From NCBI GenBank assembly GCA_009103225.1, contig RHPI01000810.1, forward strand, positions 621,450 through 685,449: DNA of 64,000 nucleotides, in the 5' to 3' direction. The translations under genes and the position numbers were made by a program. Positions within the stretch are counted from its first letter, which is position 1. Each line of letters starts with the position of its first letter. The notes beneath the pieces were generated by a model. The model searched no databases and was not told where the DNA came from. It was given only the letters and a program-made list of their open reading frames with translations. This stretch comes from Chlorokybus atmophyticus. Lineage: Eukaryota > Streptophyta > Chlorokybophyceae > Chlorokybales > Chlorokybaceae. Shown here in pieces: positions 45,796-58,242 of the stretch.

Positions 45796-48700
45796 ATGCT
45801 TGTCCACGTTGCGGCAGACGGCCGCTCCTTCCAGCTGGAGTGCGACGGCAACACCAGGTGGGGAGATGCCTCCGTAGTTGCATTGCGGATGTCCTTGCCT
45901 TTGTATATGTAATTGGAGTACATTCCTCCCGATTGGCGCTCTCAATTTTGGCGCTGCTCACACGACCTTGTCAAATCAACTGCCACCATGCCATCTTGTT
46001 ATTCCCATATGCCTGTCTGTCGACATTCTGTGCAAATTGTGTGCAATGCGCTGTTGTCGCTAGCTGCTTGTCAGGCTTGCTCTGCAGGTCTGCATTCCAA
46101 CATTCAGCTTACAGATACTCAGGCGCTGCGTGAGTATGCATTGTTCTGAAGGCAATGCAGCTGTTGCTACCTGGCTTAGAACTTAGCTGCTTGGACCTGT
46201 TGCATGGAGAAGCAAACTCTTACGGTTTCTGAGGCATTGCTTGTAGAGCTCCTGTTCGTTGTTGCTGCAACAATAATTGCCAACACATGCACAAACCCAC
46301 AGTGATGTGCTGGGTGTGCAGTGTGGAATGGGTACAGCAGGCACTGGCGAATTTGACAGGCATCCCGTCAGCGGAGCAGATTCTCCTGTCTGGCGGCGCC
46401 AAGCTTGAAGCTGCACGACAGCTGGCTGCTTATACGCTTCCAGCTGCCAACAAGCAGGTACATGTCATACACACATTCCAGCCACACTGCATTGATCAGC
46501 TGTTAGTGCATGGTAGCGCACCAGTTACCCATACCTATGTCAGCCAGCCGCTGGTAATTTCCATTGCGATGGCAGTCAATCTGCTTTCCCTAACATCTGT
46601 TTTCCTCTGCAGCTCTACTTGTATAATAGATCGCAACTGCGATCGGACAGTCCAGCCCCACATATTGTGGATGTACAGGAGGTTACAATTGCTGAAGTGC
46701 CTCCTGTGCTAGAGACTGGCCATCACCCCTTAGATGACTCTCCCAGCCCGCTTCTTAGAGCTCTGCCGTATTATGAGCGGCACTTTGCGCACCATCTCGC
46801 GCAAGTGCAGGTGATTATCAATCTCTGACATGCTGTTCGGGCAACATTTGCATCCCCAGCATTGCATCCCCCAAACTGCAATGCTTGCTGGCAGGCCATC
46901 CATGAGGCATCTCAGCAGCGACTCAAACTAGCTGCCCAGCTGGTGGCAGAGCAGCGTGTACAGGCGGCAGCTATTGATGCGGCTGGCGAAAACGTTGATG
47001 TGCATTACAGAAGTATCGCCCAACTGCGCGACGAATTTTTGCGCTCTTATGATCGCTCTTATGATGCTCACCAGAGGCTGTTATCCAACTTTGAGAGGGA
47101 CATGGACTCCCTGCGCGAGCGGGCACTCCACCCAGCACTGCAGACAGAGGCACGCCACAGCTTGCTGGATTGCGTCCCAGAAGCCAAGCTGCGGAAATGG
47201 GCCGATGACTGCCGCAGAAGCAGCGCCCAGTTTCGTCTTAAAGTAAACGAATCATCCTCCCTTTTTACTCAATTGCAGCGAAACGTTGAAGAACTGTTTA
47301 TGGTGGGACCACAGGTAGCAATGGCATTGCTGGTCATGCTCCTGTAATTTCAGTCGATGGGGGGAGGGGCAAGGCCATCTTGACAAGTTGAATTTTGGTA
47401 GGTGGACATTCGCCAACTTGAAGAGCGAGTGAAGCGCGGTGCTGTACTACTGGATCGACAGGCGTCCGTTGTTCAAAGCTTGCAGAAAGACCGCAAGATG
47501 GTAAGACTGCAGCACGTCTACTTGCAAGTGAGCTAGAGTTGCCCTTACCACCTCACGCACTGCAGGTTGCGCAACTCATTGAGGAAACGGTATCCCGGTT
47601 GAGTGACCCAAATCTATCCACATCCACTCGCGCAGTGGATGCATGCGCTGCGTTGGACCCAATGCACCATGCGCATCTTACAGACCAGCTGCCTGCTGTC
47701 ACAGATTGTGACAAGCAGCTGCAACAGCTGGTTGCACAATGCTTTGAATCCAAGGCCATAATGACACAGGCAGTGCACTCACAGCTTCGCAGCATCAGTA
47801 CGCTGCAGTCGCGTATTCGGGACATGCGCAATCGTCTATCCACCTTCAAAGAGGTGGGTTCATTGAAGCATGTGATGCACAGCTGCATGTCTCGTTTGCA
47901 GAAGAGAGATGTGGAAAAGGGGCTTGAGCAACAACTCGATTTTGCAGGTTGGGATTCGACAGCACGAGGCGTTCGCTGAGTTGCAGCTTGTACGAAAGGT
48001 GCATGCTGCATACCAGGCATGTCTTGCAGAGGTTGTACGCCGCAGGGCCTACCGTCAGTATTACGCCGGGCAAGCTTCACAGCTGGCAGAAAAAATTGCT
48101 CGTGTTCGTGACAAGGAGGTTGCTGATCGAGAGGCATTTGTTCGCCAGCATGAAAGGTACATTGCAATTACAGTGCAGTTGACTTGTTGCGATACTGGCA
48201 CTGTTGAAGAAGCACTATATCATGCTGTTGATGTGCATGTCAGGTACATTCCCCGGGACGTTATGGCAGCCATGGGGTTGCTGGGCTTCCCCTCGCAGTG
48301 CGAAATCAGCATGCCACGATTTGATGACAATCTGTTGCACATTGAGTTGGCTGACATCCAGCAACACGGCGGCGCCATCAGTGGTTTTGAAAGCATGCAT
48401 CGGAGTCGCATTGCACAGCAATTACCTTCAGGCAGTCCTGCCATTGAAGCGGAAGCAGCTGAGGCAGCCAGTGAGGGACCTATGGAAGTTGCCCGGCTCA
48501 AGATGGAGCTGGCTTCTGCAATTGCCCTTCTTGCAGCTGCAAGTGTCCCTTCACCACAAGGTTGAATTGCATGCCGTATGTTGCTCAGTTACCAGGCGCA
48601 TAGTTCTGTTGTGTGACATTGGTAGTGGTCGTGGTGTTGTGCTGAAGCGCGGAGGGGGTCACGTGCTTGGGTGTCAGGAACAGATTATTGCTGTTTCTGT

Positions 48701-50862
48701 ACAGGTGGTGAAGCCTCTGTCGCTAGCAGCGCTGCTCGCGAACAGATGGAGGAAGCCTTCAAACAGAAGGATGCCCTCGCTCTACTGCTTCAAAACCAGC
48801 TGGGCAAGCAGTCGGAACAACTGGCTTCTTATGAACAGCGCATCAAGGATCTGGAACAGCAGTTGGCAACGATGCATGCTGCAGGGCAGACCCCATCAGA
48901 AGGGAAAGCAGAGGTGTGGTTATGGTGGAACCTGCCCGTATCCGCATTTCAGTAGATCAGCGCCTGCACCAGAGCATGCAGTTATTGACCAATGAATGGT
49001 TTGTTTCTCAGGTGTTGTCGGAGCAAGCTACCATTGTTGAGCCACAGGCTAGCGAGGTGGTAACTGATGCTGAAGGACAGGGACAGTCAACTGTCTCCTC
49101 CGAGGACGCCGCAGCTACAGGAGAAAGCGATGTACAGGCGGCCGGATCTGGCTTTGTAAAGACTGATGTACAGACAGAACCAGGCGGTTCAGCGTTCCCG
49201 CAGAGCACCGGCACCAGTACAGAGTTTGGTGCCGAGTCGGAAGGCAGCACAGCTACCGACCCCTCCGCAGGTTTGTTCATGAGTCCTGGCATTGCAGTAC
49301 AGTTGCTCAGAGTCCAACACGTGGACTTGTGGACGCCCAATGCCAATGGCAATGCAAGCAGTGCTGCAGCAACCATTTGCACGCATGTCCAGCATGCAAC
49401 TCAGTTCACACGCATTTGATTTATTTTTTTTTTATTTTTTTTTATTAATCCAGTTGCATTTCAGGAGCATATGATGCCGAGTCGGATGCTATGCGGCAGC
49501 AGCTGGCAGAGCGTACAGACGAAGCAGCACAAGCTGTGGCAGCTCTGGCTGTGGCACAGCAGCAATTGGAAGAAAACCGTGCAGACGTTGATAAGAAGAC
49601 GGCGCTGTTGCGAGAGTGCCAGGTTAGTCCTCATGGCAACCCTGTGATGCAACGCTCTATGGCATGGGGACATGCACGTTGCGTTCGTCTGCTTGCAAAG
49701 CTGCCAATCAGCAATGGCTAGCTCTACCAATTTGATGATGCGGTTGCCATAGAGCGCACACTGCTGTCATCTCTGCGATTCGCAATGCCTTTTGAGTAGA
49801 GAGGATGTTGCAATTGTCATGCACTGGCTACATCCAAGTGACAGAAATGTTTTGCCAATTAGTTAAACTGCGCCCAATTGGAGAAGAGACTTCACGAGTT
49901 GCGGGAAGAGGCGCGTGCCCGATCATATGCTGCAAACCGCCATGCGGCAGAGTACACTGCACTGCGCACTTCCTCTGTCAAGCTGCGCAGTTTGATGGAG
50001 CGCTTGCAGCGCTGCATGCAGGACACATCGAGCCGTCCTGGAGGTGTCGCGCAAAGCCTGAGGTGCGTTTTGTATTCATGAGCATCTGATGAGGTAGATA
50101 CGTGTTAAGAGGAAGCTGTGCTGCAAGACTTGACTAACTCCCACTGCAGGTCATTTGCGGCATCTATGAGCAACTCTCAGGAAGACACCACTGATACAGT
50201 CGGCACTGAGTGGTTCAGAGCATCTGTGAAGCAGCTTGCAGAAGAGTTTGCGGCGTTGGTAGAGCAACGATCTGCCATGCTTGAACAGGTAGCAATGACA
50301 CCCAAGTGCCACTGTTGTCAATGATGGGTCATGCAGGACCGTGCACCTTAACTCTGAGGTGGCATCTGCAGGTTCAGCTTGTGCAAGCTGCACAAGTGCA
50401 ATCAGAGCACCAGTTGCAGGAGAGTGCACGCCAGGTAGCCATCTTGACCGAGGCGCAAAGCAGCAGAACAAAGGGTGTGACTGTGTCCTTCGATAACTTT
50501 GCAGTACAAGATATCGCAGTCTTTTTGCCCAATGAGCAGGTCAGTGCAACTCTGTTTGAATTGCAGTCACTGCAACTGCGCAGTGTCTGATTGCATGCTT
50601 GAGTCTGCTCCACTCACAACTGTTTGAACAGGGTTTCTACGAGGCCGTTAACACCAACTGTCCTCGTTACTATTTGTCAGAAGACTCGGTTGAGCTTTTT
50701 GTACAGCATCAGCCAAACGCGCGCAAGTACATTGTGGGACAGATCGTCCACATAGACCGCAGAGAGATGCACGACTCCATGCATGATAACCAGTACGAGC
50801 TGCCGGAGGGCGCTGATTACGCAATTGTAACAGTAGCCATGGTGCTGCCCTCTACAGCTTGA
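45796..50862 (+). CDS. ATG11: Autophagy scaffold ATG11 (FIP200/RB1CC1-related)
   Basis: ATG11 organises the ATG1 kinase complex at the forming autophagosome and acts in selective autophagy. Fifteen exons, all in phase: 45796-45857, 46322-46457, 46613-46810, 46895-47314, 47402-47500, 47566-47853, 47948-48156, 48244-48560, 48705-48913, 49012-49270, 49465-49622, 49863-50062, 50150-50288, 50372-50539, 50632-50862, giving 1030 residues (plant ATG11 about 1150). The N-terminus MLVHVAADGRSFQLECDGNT begins a ubiquitin-like domain. Long helical, coiled-coil-like stretches rich in Gln, Arg and Glu follow. A Ser/Thr/Glu-rich acidic region lies around exon 10. The C-terminal ATG11 domain is clear: VSFDNFAVQDIAVFLPNEQ, FYEAVNTNCPRYYLSEDSVE, RKYIVGQIVHIDRREMHDS. 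The start was chosen by the match of MLVHVA to family N-termini. It ends in TGA. Confidence 0.94.
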
Positions 50863-52012
50863 AGAGTACCGTTGTTGAAAGGCAGTCTGGTTAAACCCCA
50901 CCTTAGCCTTTACAGCTTTCTTAAGAAAAGCAGGACTTGTTGGAAAGCTTGCCTCTGTGTTTCTGTAGGCTAGCTGGGTTGGTTTCCCATTCAGATGTTT
51001 CGTTGCTTTAGAATCCAGGTTGCTATCATCATTAGTCTCCAGTTGGGGTTCGCAGCTGAACATACTAGCTATTCAAGCTGCAATGTTGAAGAAGTTGGTT
51101 GTATTTGTGTCCTGGTAGTAGCCTTGCTTGTGTTTGTTTGGTAGGTTGGAATGACTTCCTAATGGCAGCACTGGTTCCATTGTGGCAATGAAATGACAAA
51201 ATTTGGACAGGCACAGCTTCCCGGGCGGTGCCAATGAAACTCCGCCTCTCTCTCATATTTCCATATGGTGTGTACAAAAGATGCAAGAGGGAAGTTGTGT
51301 ACCACAAATCTCGCATCCTGGTGGACATGGTCCTGCGGGGTCTGCTACCATACGTAAGTGTACATAAGATTTGCGCACATGCGTAGGTGTACCAAAGGTA
51401 TGCGCACATGCGTAGGATGCTGGGGCAATCTGCACAAGCAAACTACGGCTTGGCACCTGTACTTTAGCGTTGTAGCAAGTACTTGCAAGCATATTGAGAC
51501 CAACTCAAACACAGCACGCGTGTCAATAAGTGTATGTAAGGGGTATGGTACGGTGGCAGCATGCATGGTGTGGACAATGCGAATGGCATGCATCAGCACA
51601 AGCATACACGCTTTACACATCAAATTTAACTACCGGGGTAGTTCTATGGCTGCTTGCTACACTATACCAATGCTAGCCCGCCCCCTTAGACATACAAGCA
51701 TGCATTCAGTTGGTACCCCTCTCCCTCCGCTCCCTCTGCCTCCGCCCTCCTCTCAGCCACTACTGCGCGGGCTGCTGCGTGCCGCGGTTGTCAACAACCC
51801 TTGCCGCGCAGTGCTCACGTCAGCACTGCGCTGGGCAGGGACCTTTAGGTCGTACGCTGGGGCTGTGCTGCTGTGCTGGTTAGGTGCAGCTGGTAGGGTT
51901 GGGTGGTGGGGTTGGTTGTGTGGCCCAAGCAGTAAAGATTGTCAGACTGAGGTTCTCAGGTAGCCACACTTTTCCGTTTCGTATTGTTTGTACAACGGCA
52001 AGGTAGTACTAG
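50863..52012. other. Intergenic spacer
   Basis: Downstream of ATG11. It includes a short direct repeat GCGCACATGCGTAGG (51375-51414 region). No gene is supported. Confidence 0.45.
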
Positions 52013-53617
52013 GCAATCACACGCCTTGAAGAGCCGCCCGGCAGCGTGAAAACTGTGCGGTGAATGAACTGCATGGTAACGCAGCCTGCCCATGCAAAGG
52101 ACATAGCCACACATGCCCACAACCCAACCCCACCGAGCACACCAAACTGGCAGTAAAAAGCGTAGCAGGGACCCTGCGCTGTGCTGCGGTGCTGACCTTG
52201 GCACTGCACACCGAGGGTTATAGCAGCCGGAGGGGAGAGAGCACGGGTGGCTGAGAGCAGAGGGTGACGGGAGAACGGGAGAGAAGGAGGGTGGGGGTCA
52301 TTGTGGTTATTGTGCTTGCCGTTGCCAACAGCGACTAACAAGCGCCCATGACGGCAGGTGATTACATTGTGATGCATGCATGCTTGCATGACTAACGGGG
52401 TGGTGGTATAAGTAGTGGCTTAGATCATGTAGTAGTAAAGCCCGGTGGTCAAGTGTATATGAGGGTGAGTGCTTGCTGCGTGATGTTGCTATGCTTGCAT
52501 GTTGTGCATGATATAATGCATGAGCAACAACACTGCGCATTCTCTGTACAACAACAACAAGCATAAGCAGTGGTGCGCTGGGACTCGGCAGCACCGGCAG
52601 CAAAGCAGAGCAGGGCAAGGTAGCAGCAAAGAGCTTCTCACCCACACGCAAGTACCAATGACGCGCCGTAAGCCCCTTTGGCAACTTGACACTGCGGCCG
52701 CCCTCACATGCATATTTCAATATCAAACGTCAGAGTTTATGCCCTGCCATTGACAACTTACAAACCGCTGCATTCCTAAACCAAAATGGCAACTTGAACA
52801 ACTATTCTCCATGATATGGGGTGGTGATTCGCACCCGGCTTCCGACACATTAGCATATGTTAGCATACCATGTATTTATGACACAGTGTATAAGCTTTGC
52901 ATTATCCACGCCGTGACCAATAACCGTATATAAAACGTCAGAGTGCATGCCTTGCCATCGACAACTTACAATCCGCTGCAAACTTAACACAAAACGGCAA
53001 CTTGAGCGACTTTTCCTCCGGATATGGGGTGGTGATTGGGCATCCAGCCGCGGACAAGCTAGCATATATTTTGCATATCACAAATTCATGACACAGTGCA
53101 TGAGCTTTCCATTATGCATGCCGTGACGAATATTCGTCACGGCATGCATACTGGCTAAGCTAAACACTGTGTCATAAATACGAGTCATTGATGTTAATCA
53201 ATAATGCGCGACACACTTGCATATGGTATAGTAACGGGGTCAATTGGGGCAAGCAGCACAGCACACTACAGCATAAGCATTACATTAATGAGCTAACACC
53301 GAGCCCAAGACAACACAAGCACAACTACAAGCCAGGGAGCTGGGGTCTATGTGCGTGCCATGTGCGTGCAGTAGCAAACAGGCAGGCAAGGTGTTGAAGC
53401 GACAGCAGCGCAGCTCAGCTACCTGCGCAGCACGGAAGGAGGGCAAGGGGAGAAGGAGGAGACGGTTAGCCCTTGACACGCATGACCACGCAGTAAAGTT
53501 GTGCGTGACCAGCCCCCCGTTTGCAATGACCGCCACCAGCAACTGACAACATGCCAAGATTAGTGCGAATACGGATGCAAGCCAAACGACCTGTGCCAAG
53601 TCATTGTAGCCGTTAGC
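52013..53617 (-). CDS. Possible small multi-pass membrane protein, fragmentary model
   Basis: Two plausible minus-strand exons encode hydrophobic helices. One follows an acceptor near 53612 (VVWLASVFALILACCQLLVA). The other, ending at a stop at 52009-52011, reads QFGVLGGVGLWACVAMSFAW and ends PGGSSRRVIA. The polarity and length would fit a four-helix membrane protein, but no family was recognised and the linking exons (perhaps around 52490-52720) could not be phased. The repeat block 52725-53185 would fall in an intron. Treat as a candidate only. Confidence 0.25.
52725..53185. repeat. 208-bp direct repeat plus inverted tail (fold-back)
   Basis: Copy A (52725-52931) and copy B (52933-53131) share AAACGTCAGAG, ATCGACAACTTACAA, GATATGGGGTGGTGATT and a tail ATGACACAGTG..GCCGTGACGAAT. 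Immediately after copy B the tail is repeated in inverse orientation (53132-53185). The junction is a perfect 38-bp palindrome, 53113-53150 (half-site TATGCATGCCGTGACGAAT). Confidence 0.85.
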
Positions 53618-56600
53618 ACCAGTGGCACTCAAGTGAAATGGCATGCACTGCAATGTCACAATATAGTGGGCATGTGAAGTAATTCTCCCCATTGTTCAGC
53701 TGTCACGCACTGCACCATAGCAATTTAATGCCTGAACATGCCATTATACACATAACCTAGCCTCGTCCACATAATAGCGCGCAGTCCGGACAGCAAGGCC
53801 CTCCATTGATATCCCATTGCCTACATGTAATTAAGCCAACGCACCACTTCCATGAGAAAGTGCTCTTTATACATGCTTAGCCTTAGAAAACGCCACATTT
53901 GCAGCACAAACACATACTTTGTTGCCCTCGCAATGTTTAAAACGGGGTGTGGTGCCCGCTTGACTGAAATGTTGCAAAATGCCGGCTCCCGCTGCTTAGC
54001 GTATATATATCTTGGTGCACGCACGAATGTCAGCGGTTTGATCAGCAAATTGAGATAAGGGACCTCACTTCCCTGTACAATCACTGCCAACGCTAGCATA
54101 GCTTGGGGGTATCTCCCCCCCGCCACTGCAGTGTGCGATTGATACATGACATCCACAAACGATGGCAATGCAGCGACAAGCGCATCATCAACGCGCAAAA
54201 CCACATGCCGCATATGATATTGCATGAACAGAGGGCGAGGCACCAGGTTTATAGAGCTAGAGCCAGTCCAACTTTAAAGAGCTGAGTAAGTTGTTAGCCA
54301 AGTAAACTCTTGCTGGGTTGCTCATGGAAATGCCCACCACTTGCTGATGCAACCTGTCTGCAGCAATTCCGACATAGAGGTTGTTAACGACATATGTCAA
54401 CAACACGTGTAACAACTCCGCAATGTACACCTTTGTTACCCCCTTCGCAGTTACTGTACATCCCGCAGCCCATATGTGGGTCACCTTGTCATTAAGTATT
54501 GTCATATGCAATGTTGTTGCACGTGACTAAGCATGCATGTGATCGAACACAGCTGTCACCACTGATTGCATACGCATGAGTCACGCAAATTGTTTAATGC
54601 AGGTACACAAAATAGTAAATCAAACGTTTTCAAAGTGATTTGCTCACGCTTTTGTCAAGCAGTCCTTGTCGTGTTGAGGTAGGTCAGCCAGCCCTTCAAG
54701 TCCTGCGAGGACTGCAGTACCCATGACTTGCGGGCCAAGGGGTCCTGCACGCAAGCTTGCCATAGCTGATCAGTCACGGGTGACAAGATTTTGTACACAT
54801 GTGTGAGCCACACAGAGATATCAGTCAGAGATGTGTGAAATGCAGCTGCTATAAATTAAGTTTGGGCGGTGTCTTGTGTGCATTATGAGAGTGAGATATA
54901 ATGTGGTAGCTTGGCATCCCCATGGTTGGCGAACTTGTAGCCTTGTTGCTGCTTGAACAGAGTATGCCTAGCCAGCACTTGTTCTGCACTTTTCATTGTG
55001 ACCACTTTATAGGTCACAATTTGCAGTTCAACATGCAATGTGGTCAAGTAGTAACATTTGCACACAAAGCCAAAAATGTAAGCACCTTCGTCCACTTGCG
55101 TGATTACTAACTGGTCTTGCATACCCAAAACAACGGCATAATCACCAGCACACAATTGCATAAATATGCACCTTTTGAGCCTGCAACGACTGCACCTCGG
55201 CGTTAAATAGGGTGGTGACTTGGTTAACCCAGGGATGCAGTAGACTACTTTGTCTCTTGGCGTGCTCAGTAGCGCTGGCATATTTTTGCACCCCCGTCAG
55301 CAATGCTGCAACACGAGCAGGAAATGGTGCAATCGCAGCTGCTCTATACTTCACCCCCTCTCCAGCAGTCGCTATAGTGACAAGGATCCTGTCACTGCAG
55401 CATCACATGTCAGCACGTGCTGGAGATCGGGATGCACAAAAGGCTGCAAATGCTGTCGCGTGCATGCGCAGTCCGCATGTAAGGTGTGTTCTTGCTGCTC
55501 GATGGTAGTGTTCGTAACCATGAACGACCTATTCACAAACCTGCGACCCTGCATCTTGTTATACTTCCACACAAGACATGGGATCGTCCTATGTCCGCCG
55601 AAATGTGTGTGGGATGGTGTCTTGAACCCGTGGCGCAGCTAGGATCCCCGGCAAGTTTAAAAGATCAGCCACGTGATTTCCAAATTTGTATGAAATGAGC
55701 ATGCTTTTGATGGATGAAGGTGCCCGTGGCCGAGCCTGCCGCGCCACCCCTTTCTTCAGCACCCCCGATAGTGCTTCATGTGTTCGTGGCAGCATTTCCA
55801 CGTCCTCAAGTGCGGAATGCTGCAACAGTGTCAGCTTGCGCTGCAAGTTTTGTGGCTTGTAAGCCAAGAGGTTATCAAAGTGAAACGCGTGGCGCAACAT
55901 CACATCTTGCAAATGCAGCAACCTGCGCTTATAGCTCCTATAACCATATGCACGTGATCTGCGGAAAGGTGCCTGTGTCAGCAACAAAGTGGTAGACAAT
56001 GGACGAGGTGGTTGTTATGCAGCACCACGATCACGCATAGCAACTTTGGCACGAGTAAATGAGTTGCGTGAACGTTTCATGCCCGCATGTTCCCTGACGT
56101 AAATTAAGCGGGGCTGCAGTTTGAAAAACCTGAATCGAGACCTCTCACGTTGGCATGCAGCTTGCTGCTAACCCGCACGTCCCTCTTCAATGTCTGCAAA
56201 AGGAAAGAACGACACCAGCTCCATGGTGTTATGCCCCTCGCGTACACACCAGTCTGCAACATCAATAGTTCGAGTGGGGTTGCTAGTGCGGTGGTGGCTT
56301 TCTGGCTTTCATATGTTGTTTGAAACGGTGAATAGCCGAGTTGCTCGCCAGCCCCACATATGCACGTTTGTTGCCATTTAGCAACTACATCACATCGATT
56401 ATAGGCAAGTGTTATGCAATAGGATTCAGAACATCTGTATATCCTAATAACTCAGCACGTTTCTCCCTAAGGTTTTTGGTGATGGCAGTGCATGCTCCCC
56501 TCATGGCTATGTAGCTCACAGCTTGCGGCAAGTGCGCGAGAGAACCTGCATGCTTGGCGGAGTAGGGCACGTGCCCTACTGCACGTGGCAAAAGTACCAC

Positions 56601-57065
56601 ACCTTAGTGACCACCATGTTGCAATACTGTCATGCCGTTGGCGGCGGAGACCCATTGTACTCCGGGTGAAGGTTCTCAACCTCTACATGGAGAGCGTTGT
56701 ACATGCAAGGCCTACATTTATGCCGATTGAGCGGCTTCCTCACGCTATTCCGCCAGCGAGTGCAGGCCTGGAAGACGATGCAATTGGGAATGACGGTGGT
56801 GGCAATTAAGGATGACGGCACAGACCACGGAGGTGGACGCGCTGGCTGCATGCAGCCGTTGAAGGACAACACGCCGGGGGGCATGTTGTAACACTTGGCA
56901 CTGGCTTATTTGCTCAATAGCACTCCCTGACTTGTGTACGCACACAAGGACTTTACCTAAGCAAGGACGTACATCCCCCAGGAAGTAGCCCAGCAACACC
57001 GCACCAAGGAAGGAGCCCGAGATGATCACAACAGCTCACCTCCAGCTCCAGATCCTTACGGACCC
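53186..57065. other. Unassigned region before the assembly gap
   Basis: Several open stretches on the minus strand look partly protein-like but could not be joined: a helical segment VAALLTGVQKYASATEHAKR near 55310 followed by a good donor (CAAAAG|GTGCAT); NLQRKLTLLQHSALEDVEML near 55830; and a hydrophobic MIISGSFLGAVLLGYFLGD near 57000 running into the gap. A gene reading out of the gap on the minus strand is possible. No family was recognised. Confidence 0.3.
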
Positions 57066-57933
57066 NNNNNNNNNNNNNNNNNNNNNNNNNNNNNNNNNNN
57101 NNNNNNNNNNNNNNNNNNNNNNNNNNNNNNNNNNNNNNNNNNNNNNNNNNNNNNNNNNNNNNNNNNNNNNNNNNNNNNNNNNNNNNNNNNNNNNNNNNNN
57201 NNNNNNNNNNNNNNNNNNNNNNNNNNNNNNNNNNNNNNNNNNNNNNNNNNNNNNNNNNNNNNNNNNNNNNNNNNNNNNNNNNNNNNNNNNNNNNNNNNNN
57301 NNNNNNNNNNNNNNNNNNNNNNNNNNNNNNNNNNNNNNNNNNNNNNNNNNNNNNNNNNNNNNNNNNNNNNNNNNNNNNNNNNNNNNNNNNNNNNNNNNNN
57401 NNNNNNNNNNNNNNNNNNNNNNNNNNNNNNNNNNNNNNNNNNNNNNNNNNNNNNNNNNNNNNNNNNNNNNNNNNNNNNNNNNNNNNNNNNNNNNNNNNNN
57501 NNNNNNNNNNNNNNNNNNNNNNNNNNNNNNNNNNNNNNNNNNNNNNNNNNNNNNNNNNNNNNNNNNNNNNNNNNNNNNNNNNNNNNNNNNNNNNNNNNNN
57601 NNNNNNNNNNNNNNNNNNNNNNNNNNNNNNNNNNNNNNNNNNNNNNNNNNNNNNNNNNNNNNNNNNNNNNNNNNNNNNNNNNNNNNNNNNNNNNNNNNNN
57701 NNNNNNNNNNNNNNNNNNNNNNNNNNNNNNNNNNNNNNNNNNNNNNNNNNNNNNNNNNNNNNNNNNNNNNNNNNNNNNNNNNNNNNNNNNNNNNNNNNNN
57801 NNNNNNNNNNNNNNNNNNNNNNNNNNNNNNNNNNNNNNNNNNNNNNNNNNNNNNNNNNNNNNNNNNNNNNNNNNNNNNNNNNNNNNNNNNNNNNNNNNNN
57901 NNNNNNNNNNNNNNNNNNNNNNNNNNNNNNNNN
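57066..57933. other. Assembly gap (868 N)
   Basis: Run of unknown bases; frames spanning it have no meaning. It is followed by a C-rich stretch (CCCCACTACCCCCAC). Confidence 1.
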
Positions 57934-58242
57934 CCCCACTACCCCCACAAGGGTGGTAGGGGAAGAGCCCCTCTAACAGCCCCAAGCTAGGCACCCCACA
58001 CATTTATTGGTACACTACTAGCGCCACTCCAAGTTGCCCAACACTAGGCTGCCATTTAGCTTATGTACCCTTTGCTGCTCTCCGACCTGGCACACACATT
58101 AATTAATGGGCCACACGAGCCCTGACAGTGTGCGCTGACCTGTAAGCACATGCTGACATATTCCCTACATTGGGAACAACCCACCTCCGAGTTTCACCCA
58201 TCACATCACTTACACCTCGGGAATGTCAAACATAGCCATGAG

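Noticed and set aside
56953-58003. Long open frames over 300 codons
   Set aside because: They consist of unknown bases in the assembly gap.
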